Below, piece after piece: positions 7,725 through 15,252 of a stretch of DNA of 16,059 nucleotides. Numbering within the stretch: the first letter of the stretch is position 1; each line of letters begins with the position of its first letter. The notes under the pieces are model-generated. The model was not told where the DNA came from. It ran no database searches and saw only the letters and a program-made list of their open reading frames with translations. The DNA lies in assembly GCF_001949145.1 (NCBI RefSeq), contig NW_019091611.1, forward strand, positions 16,601 to 32,659, in the 5' to 3' direction. This DNA is from Acanthaster planci. Taxonomy: Eukaryota > Echinodermata > Asteroidea > Valvatida > Acanthasteridae. Both the position numbers and the translations under genes were made by a program.

Positions 7725-9180
7725 TAGTAAAAATAATAATAAGGAACATTTATATTGCACAGATACTATGCAAATATACTCAACTGTGCATAACAATACC
7801 CATCACTAGCAGAGATGAAAATCAGGTGTTGGGAAAAGTTTCGTGAAAGAGATGAGTTTTTAGAACAATCTTGAATGTGTCGACGGATTTAACATTTCTT
7901 ACATGAAAGGGCAGGTTGTTCCAAAGCCTAGGAGCAGTGTACGGTCTCCAAAGTTACCTTAGTTCTACGATAGGGATGACTAAGGATCAACCTGCAAAAA
8001 CTCTGTTTTATTATCGTTTAGCATCAGTTCGTTACTAAGCATCCATGACCTAATGTGAACAATACATTGTTGTAGTGTCGACAGACCTAGGGTCTGTTGA
8101 TCAATAGCCGGGTTGAAGGAAATGTAAAGTTGTGTGTTATCGGCATAACAGTGACAAGAGACTTGAGAATAGTGTCTGTTAATCATGTGTATCAGGTTAC
8201 TTGAGTAAAGAGTAAAATGAAGAGGACCCAAACAGGAACCCTGCGGGACACCAGATGAAATACCAAATTTTCTGGAAATTACATCACCAATGACCATTTG
8301 TTGCTGTCTGCCACTAGGATAAGACTTAATCCAGCGCAGGACAGTTCCGCCAATACCAAAGTGGGTTTGCAGTGTATGCAAGAGTGTCAAAAGGGATGCT
8401 TAAATCTAAATGGAACGAGCAAATTCACCTTTTGCTGGTCCATAGCCATGAGGAGATCACTCTTGATTCTCAGCAGTGCATTTTTTGTGATATGAAAGCG
8501 TCTGTATGCAGACTGATTGGCAGGTAGCAACAGATTAGAATGAAGGTGTTGAGATATTTGTTCTGCAGCAGCGCATTTCAACAAGTTTAGAAATGTACTG
8601 CAGATTGCTGACGGCCTGAAATTAACAAGGTTTGGCTCAAGTCCTGGTTTCTTGAGCAGAGGACAAACTGCAGCCACTTTCCAGTTGGATGAAAACTCAC
8701 TATTATCCAGAGACAAATTAATCGTTTTTGTGAGAACGGGTATCAGGGTGTCTATGCACTCTAAAACAAGCTTTGCTGGAACAGGATCGAGAAGACATGA
8801 TTTTTTGCTTGATTTTAACACAAGCTTTTTACATCACATTCAGACAATGGTTTGAATTCTGTGAGGTGTAGGCTCTCAGTATTGAACCCCCCTTGTGTAG
8901 CTGCATATGTGTCCTTGTCAATTGGAGTCAATTCAATAGTTGCATGAATATTGACAATTTTGTCTTGAAAAAAATTGCCAAGGTCATCAACAAAATTAGA
9001 TTTGACCAAGTTCGAAGGCAAGTTGAAATGCTTTTTTGACATGTTCAAAAACTGTAACATGAAACAATTTCTTTTGATCATTGCATAGTGTAAGGCCTAT
9101 GTGACGTGAGTGTCTTCTGGACCTCAAAGCCTTGGACACAAGAGCAGGCTGTAATCCTTTCTGGCATTAAGGGATAAAAA
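7725..9180 (-). mobile_element. L2/CR1-like LINE remnant, 5'-truncated
   Basis: This is a minus-strand non-LTR retrotransposon. It holds the end of the endonuclease-RT linker, the RT domain, a C-terminal APRLWNNLP segment, and a 3' UTR ending in a ...GCAATATAAATGTTCCTTATTATTATT tail (read on the minus strand, plus 7728-7757). Such TATAAAT-(ATT)n tails are common on L2-group LINEs of aquatic invertebrates. The endonuclease is missing, consistent with the usual 5' truncation. The right border is vague: recognisable coding ends near 9085, and I place the limit at about 9180 where similarity to coding fades. I looked for no target duplication because of that vague border. Confidence 0.8.
7822..9085 (-). 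pseudogene. LINE ORF2 reverse transcriptase fragment
   Basis: Reading leftwards: NFFQDKIVNIHATIEL (linker), SSKKSCLLDPVPAKLV, LIPVLTKTINLSL, WKVAAVCPLLKKPGLEPN, NLLLPANQSAYRRFHITKNA (RT fingers), SGVPQGSCLGPLHFTLYSSN, then CYADNTQLYISF. The catalytic YADD is altered to YADN (Asn at 8136-8138). The motif with the first Asp (LDLSIPFDT) is split by frameshifts near 8395-8415. After KTEFLQVDP the frame stops at about 7980. The true C-terminus reappears as RPYTAPRLWNNLPFHVRNVK and ends in TGA at 7822-7824, so roughly a hundred or more residues between are deleted. Lengths and motifs fit the L2/CR1 group. It is not functional. Confidence 0.85.
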
Positions 9181-9578
9181 AACTTTTGTTCACCCATTCA
9201 GCAACACCTATGGTGAGGGTGATTATGCCTCTGTACATCTTTTGTGTAAAGTTACTGTACCTAGGAAATCATGTGGTAAGCCGAGAGTTAACTGTACTTC
9301 TGGATCACTGTCTTCATAGGTGTGTATTTATATGTATATCTATATACTCATGTATATCTCTCTCTCCTGGGGCCTAGTTATAATACTTAAGTCAAATTAC
9401 CACTGTAGGTTGTTTGCTGCAGGGTCAAAGTCAATGTCAAGTCTAAATTTTGGTGTCATTCTTGGTTACTCATACTGTATTCTCAACTTATCTCCTTCTA
9501 GGTGATACTGCAGGAAAAAGTTGAAGTGGAACACTGATAGGGCATATGTAAAGTTGACTGTCTTCACTACAAACCCCA
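9181..9578. other. spacer without a gene
   Basis: About 400 bp between the LINE and the TTAA-flanked element. It contains a TATATGTATATC/TCTCTCTCTC low-complexity patch at about 9328-9367. No coding or repeat structure is otherwise visible. Confidence 0.55.
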
Positions 9579-9608
9579 TTAACCCCTTGACGATGGGAAT
9601 TTCTTTCC
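9579..9608 (+). repeat. left target site (TTAA) and terminal inverted repeat
   Basis: Aligned with the reverse complement of 13919-13948, 23 of 30 positions agree. The first nine (TTAACCCCT) are identical, followed by shared GAC, GGGA and T-rich blocks. TTAA is the presumed duplicated target. Confidence 0.75.
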
Positions 9609-10460
9609 GAAAGCCAACTCAAAGAATTCCGGCCTCGCTTGGCCACGAAAGCCACCTGCCAAACCACAAATTCTCGGTTTGTGGCCCTGTGTGCTATGCA
9701 CGCTTTGAATTAATAATGAAGTCATCCTTCCCTTACACGTGCACTGTATGCATACACGTTGGCCACCATACCATGCTGCATGCAACGTGCTCGGACTGAT
9801 TATTTTGATCACTTTATTCGCCTTTGTTATTTGTCTCTAGCTCTTTGATGTTGATTCTTACATTAAGATATCATCAAAAAATAAGGCAATAGGGGTCGAA
9901 GGCCATTACCGAAGAACGGAAAGCCAAGAAAAATTGGCGAGTGGCCGCTATGCTTAATGATGCCAAGGCTTGCGGCATGGAAATGAATGGTCTGTTGGGA
10001 GTTTTGTCAAACTAATTCACTGTGTTTGTTTCTGCTTCTGGAAGTGTGGAGAGCGACAAAGACTTTTCTGATAATGATGGTGAGTCCACGAACAGGATGA
10101 ATCAGTAAACTAAAGAGATTAATCTGTAACGAGTCACAGCTTAGAAAGTTTCAGAATTTTTTAAAATTTCGACCCTGGTCTCAAACCGTAACACTAAACA
10201 GCATTACATTAGGCATGCTACCCTGGTACTTAGGCCTAGGCCTATTCATTCATGTAGCCCTACATCATACATGTGGGCCAGTGGGAAGAAGAGGAAGCCA
10301 GAGCAGAGGAAGCTGACACGAATGCAGAGCTTCAGCTATTGCCATAAGAGGGTGTGCGGGTACACTTTATTCTATCTGATGGATATTGGACCAGAAAAGA
10401 TTACAAACCTGAAGTGGAGGTTTGATGCTTTTGGCCTTGTGCCAAGACGAAAGAGAGCAG

Positions 10461-10818
10461 GTGAGAAAGATCAAATGAAATATAAACGAGAATTTCTGAG
10501 TATTTTTAAATTCTACTCAATGCCTTGTTTGAATGTTATTCAGTGCCTACTGTTATCTGAATTTTAACGAAGCCGAATTCAAGAGATACTGGTCGAAAGA
10601 TCAGACCTTCACAGATCTTTCACTGAGCAGAACTTAAATTATTTTTTTAACTGTACCAGTAATGGTGGGATTGCGAATGAAAATAGACTGTGAAGTGGAA
10701 TTCATGGTGTCGTCCTCCCATGTATTCTTGTTAAGATATTTTATTTTCATTATTTTTTTTACAGATACTTTATTTTTGGGAAAATAGTTTTAAGAATCGC
10801 TTTGACTTATATCTGCAG
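10461..10818 (+). other. intron of the DUF7869-family gene
   Basis: GCAG|GTGAGA donor and ATCTGCAG| acceptor, 358 bp, phase 1. Joining restores the continuous reading KRAGGRWGKKLLKVEQFQG across the junction. The intron is AT-rich with T-runs before the acceptor. Confidence 0.75.
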
Positions 10819-11144
10819 GTGGAAGATGGGGAAAGAAGCTGCTTAAGGTGGAGCAGTTTCAAGGTGTAGTGCGCTTCATCCTGAACTTCGCAGCCCAGAA
10901 TGCAATTCTTCTGCCTGGCCGTCTTCCTGGGGTGAAATCTCCAGATGTAAAGCTGCTTCCCTCATCAGTCACAAAGGCTGAAGTATGGCGGTTGTACAAA
11001 GGCTCCCTCCCAAAGGCTGAAGCAATGGCACTTTCGACATTTCGGAAGTTGTGGAAGGAGCTGCTTCTATATGTTGTTGTTTCACAGCCAGCAATGGACC
11101 TTTGTTGGACTTGTCAAAAGAACAACAATCTTATAACTAGCAAG

Positions 11145-11504
11145 GTATTTTATATTTACATTTTCATCATTCAATATTTTTATCATGTAACCTTTAATCA
11201 TGAAGACTCTCTGGTTGGATAATACTACAATACATTATAACTTCAGATTCTCAGAGAATCAATTTAATTGAACACCCCAAAATTTACACCAAAGCTTTGC
11301 CTACAAGATGCAATATGCAATAAAAAGATGTAGAAATAAAGATGTGAAACATGCGAGCAGTACCTTTACTATAATCACAACATACAGTGTAGGTGCTTTC
11401 CCATCGATAAGAGGAACAATTTCCCATCGATAAGAGGAACAAAAATGTCCTTATATCAAGAGATCTCCATTTGATTATTGTTATCTCCTTTTCCTAAATT
11501 TAAG
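11145..11504 (+). other. intron of the DUF7869-family gene, containing a 23-bp tandem duplication
   Basis: AAG|GTATTT donor and TTTAAG| acceptor, 360 bp, phase 0. The 23-bp unit TTTCCCATCGATAAGAGGAA (plus CAA) is repeated exactly at 11397-11419 and 11420-11442. The almost equal size to the preceding intron appears to be coincidence. Confidence 0.7.
11397..11442. repeat. perfect 23-bp tandem duplication
   Basis: Two identical, directly adjacent copies of a 23-bp unit containing CCATCGATAAGAGGAACAA. The lack of differences suggests a recent slippage event inside the intron. Confidence 0.9.
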
Positions 11505-12413
11505 GTGAATGTTCCTGACGGTGAGAAGTCACTCTCTCTTCGCAGACAGATGGAGCATCTTCAGACAGTGAAAGAAGAGAAGGAAACCTATAGCTCATCC
11601 TGCCAAGCCTCAAAAACTGTCGCCGAGCAGCGCCACATCACCAAACTAGAGAAGAATAGACCCTTATCAAAGGAGATCACTTTCCATTATAGTTTTGACT
11701 TTGCTCAATAGGTTCATTACCTGAGTAATCCCCAGCAGCCCGGCCCGATCTATTTCAAGACTCCACGGAAATGCCACATCTTCCGATCTGCAGCCGAGGC
11801 ATTGCCCTGTCAAGTAAACTACCTTACAGATGAGGCTGTTAGCTGTGGCAAAGGGGCCAATGTAGTGATCAGCTACATTTATCATTTCCTTGAGAACTAT
11901 GGGATTGGAGAGCAGCATGTCCAACTAAATGCTGACAACTGCTGTGGGCAGAACAAAAACAACACTATGCTCCAGCACATATCATGGCGGGTATTGCACA
12001 AATTGCACAAAACATCGGAACTATCATTTCTGCCCGTGGGCCACACCAAGTTTGCCCCTGATTGGTGTTTCAGCTTGCGAAAGTACAGAAGAACCCATGT
12101 GTGGTCTCTCCAAGAAATTGTGGATGTTGTTGAGGCATCCACTGTACAAGGCATCAATGTCGCCCAGCTGGTTGGAAATGAATTAGGGGAAGTGTTTGTG
12201 CAAGTATATGATTGGGCTAGTCATCTATCTGCACACTACATGCGATTTCCTGGTGTAAAATCGTACCACTATGCTACCTCTATGAGCACATTAAGGAGTT
12301 CTGTAAAGAGGAAACAAGAGACTTGGTATGCCTGGCACCTGAGATTTAGGGGCCTCCCAGTCTCACAGGCCAAAACAAGTAAGGGTAAAGTCACACAGTT
12401 TCAGTTGAAATGA

Positions 12414-13620
12414 AGAATTACAATGATAATGTTTAAAGGCTAATCTAAAAGATTTGAAATGCAATGAGGTGTGCAAAAGTATAAAAGGACGCATAATGAT
12501 CAGACACTTGCATTATGTGTACACACCCTGACTGTCTGTTTCCATGGATTTTCCTTTTACTTAATGATTGTATCAATTCACATTTGGCATGTTTACATGT
12601 AAGTGAAACCAGCTACTTTGATCACCACAGTGATCTTACTACTTTGGTGGCAACCCAAAACTACAGCAATGTTACCCTTTGTTCAATTTTGATTGTGTGG
12701 GTATGACATGTATCAAAATATCACGTACAGCTTATCTTTAAGGTAACATAGAAATGTAAGATCAGTTATTTTTTGTGCATTATATGCATTGTAAACTTCT
12801 GTGAATGTCCTGTTTAGTAGGAAAAATTGTGCATATGGTGCGGGAATCAGTTTCCAATGTAGATGTAGTTAGTACACATCCAGTTGTATGAGTGTCTCTC
12901 AACATGGTCACCTGCGTCATGTGGCCACATGTCATCAGTATAGCATTCTCAGGGCAGGATTGATACGAATCTTCAATTTGGACCCTTCAGGCAACTGATT
13001 TCTTTTCAAGAATAACATCAGCATTACAATTCGTATGTGTATCTTATCACCTGAATAACATGACATTTAAAACCAATTTTTGATATCACATCTGGAGTAA
13101 ACAACAATCAAATGAAATGCTTGAAAAAAATATTGCAGTGTGATGTTTGTTCATCATATGTGTAGACTTTCAGCTTCTCAGTATATTTGGTTCATAGTGT
13201 TGTTAAGGAGTTTTTCGATATAGGATTACCGTCCACAGTAACAAAACTTTAAAGCCCTGTATCTCGAAATTGAATATTACTGGTATCAATACCAAATTTC
13301 ATCATAACTCTGTCCAGCGTTACCAGATTTCCATAAAAATGGTATCAAATAAAAACTTATTCTTCAGAGATTTCGGCAATACCAAAACCTAAAATTTGAA
13401 TTTTTACCCCAAGTGTCTGCTTTTGCCAGAGCTGGTCACATATATCATTACATTCAGAAAGGGGATTTGAATACAACTTGCCAAAATAACAAAACTTAGA
13501 AATGTGCAAAAAATTATGTGCGAATTTTGCCCAAGATAAAAATAGGCAAATTTTACGGGTAACCTTTACTGGGTATTAGATGAAATGAAAACTTCAGAAA
13601 CGCACTCTACGTACAAGTGG
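12414..13620. other. non-coding 3' part of the TTAA-flanked element
   Basis: AT-rich sequence after the gene with no protein-like frame. It includes a possible polyadenylation signal AATAAA at 13348-13353 and a small palindrome GGTATCAATACC near 13281-13292. The last part of the element (about 13600-13944) is distinctly more GC-rich, as is the first 230 bp of the left end. It could hide a nested insertion, but I find no internal termini. Confidence 0.5.
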
Positions 13621-13918
13621 GGACTGGGCATTGATGCTGGGCATGCATGGACTACTGGGGAGCGAGCACACGGGCTACAGTGCGCGTCTTAGCGGGAGCT
13701 GCACGCTCCACTGTGGCCGAGCGTCATTGGGTAGTTAGTGTTGTCGCGTGGGTAAGGCAAGTGCTGGGTGCCTGGTATTATGTTGGACGGGATCCATATA
13801 CCCCAGTGCAGTGTATGAACCAGCTAACTTGGCAGATAAGGCCTGGTGGCCAAGCCATTTGTCTGCGGTTGCCGTTAGCACAATTGGAAAATTAATCCTG
13901 GCCTGTAGGCAGGACGTG

Positions 13919-13948
13919 GTAAAAAAAATCCCGCTGTCGAGGGGTTAA
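13919..13948 (-). repeat. right terminal inverted repeat and target site (TTAA)
   Basis: The plus-strand sequence ends ...AAAAAAAATCCCGCTGTCGAGGGG followed by TTAA at 13945-13948. Its reverse complement matches the left end at 23 of 30 positions including TTAA. Confidence 0.75.
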
Positions 13949-14170
13949 GATATGTAACAGTTTATTTACTTTTACCAGTTAATCACTACACGTATTTAGA
14001 CGTTAGCATGAAACATATCCTCAACTTTTTAAATCCTGGAAAATGACAAGGCCAGGGAATAATGGCCTAATAAAACTGAAAAGGGAGTGAGAATGAGAAA
14101 CTGTTTACATTCAATCAATCCAAGTAAACAATAAAATACTAATCTACTGCACCAAGCATAAGTGCACCAG

Positions 14171-14178
14171 CTGTATAC
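14171..14178. repeat. left target-site duplication of the hAT element
   Basis: CTGTATAC, identical to 15245-15252 on the other side of the element. Confidence 0.85.
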
Positions 14179-14195
14179 CAGAGTTGTAGTCGAGT

Positions 14196-14370
14196 TCTTT
14201 TTCCGAGTACAGAGTACTGCTGAAGTACTTGAACTTCCAAGTATCTGAAAGTCAGAGTATTTTACCAGCTGAATACAAGAACTGATTTTCAAGTACGAGT
14301 ACTTGTACCTCCGAGTACGAGTACTTGTACACGTATCTCTGAGTATGAATACCTCTTATTATGAGTACAA
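14196..14370. repeat. left subterminal GAGTAC-type repeat array
   Basis: Many copies of AGTAC and its complement GTACT/GTACTT within about 175 bp. They include two exact 17-bp direct copies of AGTACGAGTACTTGTAC at 14292-14308 and 14314-14330 (22-bp period). The motif is partly self-complementary, so the array can fold into hairpins. Confidence 0.8.
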
Positions 14371-15051
14371 GTACAAACATTGCTGAAATGCCAAAAAAAT
14401 CTTGTTCAAAAACAAAGGGTTACCAGCTAAACCTCTGTGTGATTGTCATGCTAATCCAAAAACATATAAATAACATTCAGAAACAATATACATTAATGGA
14501 GTTGTGATTGGTGATTTGTGCTTACATGTGGCCATGTACAATGTACATACAAGTACCAGTACAACTCCGACTCGTGATGTTTTAGGCACGCATAATGCGA
14601 ACGGGTAAATGTGGATGGGTGATGTCTGCTTTCCAGATTTAATATTCCTATGTCCGTGTTTTGCTATATTCTAGATTCTATGTCAGATCCGGACCACCAG
14701 ACTAGCTACAACTAAATTGAGTATTACTAGTCTTGGACCCAAGATGCCTTTCGCGTAGCTATGATCCGTTGTTGCATGCACTGTGCTCTGTACATGCACT
14801 TTACAAGGCAATACACAGTGACAGTGCCCCTTCTAGCTGCTACGTTTGGTGATGGTACCATGTTGCAGAATAAACAAGGTCTTGGAACCAAGACTAGGAA
14901 TACACGGGCATTTTGTGTTCCTAAGTTGGCCAAGACGGTGAATGTATGGGCCTTGTGTTTGTCGGACTGTACCGAATATCGGTCTGTGAGGATCACTTTT
15001 CTTGTACCATAGTATTTCAATGGCCGTTATGGAATTTTAAGGATTTTTTCA

Positions 15052-15238
15052 ATGAGTACTGTTAATCAAGTACGAGTACCTTGATTCTCGAGTACAATTT
15101 TATTCCCAGTATTTTGCTGCCCAAGTATAAGGACTGTTGTTTGAGTACAAGTACTTGGATAATTTGAGTGCAAGTAAGACAAGAGTACTCCGATCATGGT
15201 GCTCAAGTAGTACTCGAGTATGAATAATGAGTACTACA
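15052..15238. repeat. right subterminal GAGTAC-type repeat array
   Basis: A second cluster of GAGTAC/AAGTAC motifs, for example AAGTACGAGTACC near 15069 and TTGAGTACAAGTACTTGG near 15140. It mirrors the left cluster and stops at the right end of the hAT element. Confidence 0.8.
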
Positions 15239-15244
15239 ACACTG

Positions 15245-15252
15245 CTGTATAC
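15245..15252. repeat. right target-site duplication of the hAT element
   Basis: CTGTATAC, identical to 14171-14178. Confidence 0.85.

Larger units (their letters stand above)
9893..12349 (+). pseudogene. DUF7869-family protein, putative DDE-type transposase, multi-exon and disabled
   Basis: Exons: a weak N-terminal one at about 9893-10079 (TEERKAKKNW; SVESDKDFSDND before a GTGAGT donor; in-frame TAA 10013-10015), one ending 10460, then 10819-11144 and 11505-12349. The last three join in phase 1 and phase 0. Motifs in order: RMQSFSYCHKRVCGYTLFYL, NAILLPGRLPGVKSPDVKLL, STFRKLWKELL, PAMDLCWTCQKNNN (Cys pair), RRQMEHLQTVKEEKE (coiled coil), FHYSFDFAQ, GPIYFKTPRKC, LNADNCCGQNKNN, VGHTKFAPDWCF and VAQLVGNELGEV. 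These fit the uncharacterised DUF7869 family of invertebrate proteins; the name is from memory. Candidate catalytic acids are Asp 11697-11699, 11934-11936 and 12060-12062. Defects: TAG 11709-11711 right after FDFAQ, and a deletion/frameshift near 12272, after which YEHIKEFCKEETRDLVC ends at TAG 12347-12349. Start codon unresolved. Confidence 0.75.
9583..13944 (+). mobile_element. TTAA-flanked DNA element carrying a DUF7869-family gene
   Basis: TTAA at 9579-9582 and 13945-13948 flank a 4,362-bp segment with imperfect inverted ends: CCCCTTGACGATGGGAATTT on the left against CCCCTCGACAGCGGGATTTT on the right, read inwards. A further 10-bp inverted pair, GCTTGGCCAC at 9637-9646 and GTGGCCAAGC at 13846-13855, lies inside. 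TTAA duplication and CCC-starting ends are typical of piggyBac; Kolobok elements also use TTAA. The gene inside resembles neither transposase as I know them. It belongs to the DUF7869 family and carries a DDE-like acidic triad. Either this is a transposon family driven by DUF7869, or a piggyBac-like element around a captured gene. The copy is disabled by stops. Confidence 0.7.
14179..15244. mobile_element. non-autonomous hAT-type DNA element with 8-bp target duplication
   Basis: The ends read CAGAGTTGTAGT on the left and, inverted, CAGTGTTGTAGT on the right (11 of 12 match). They start with CAG-N-G as hAT elements do. Identical 8-bp direct repeats CTGTATAC flank it at 14171-14178 and 15245-15252, the target-duplication length of hAT transposons. 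The 1,066-bp body has no coding frame with transposase motifs, so it would have been moved in trans. Both subterminal zones are packed with GAGTAC/AAGTAC motifs, likely transposase-binding sites by analogy with other hAT elements. Confidence 0.85.

Noticed and set aside
9521-9799. 92-codon plus-strand open frame across the left end of the TTAA element
   Set aside because: It runs over the TTAA and terminal inverted repeat, has no protein-like motif and is unlikely to be the first exon of the internal gene.
11897-12157. Minus-strand open frame opposite the DUF7869 domain
   Set aside because: It is the shadow of the well-conserved plus-strand reading (LNADNCCGQNKNN and following).
14761-15012. 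83-codon plus-strand frame inside the hAT element
   Set aside because: No hAT transposase motif and no family resemblance. The overlapping minus frame at 14727-15020 is equally open, suggesting chance.
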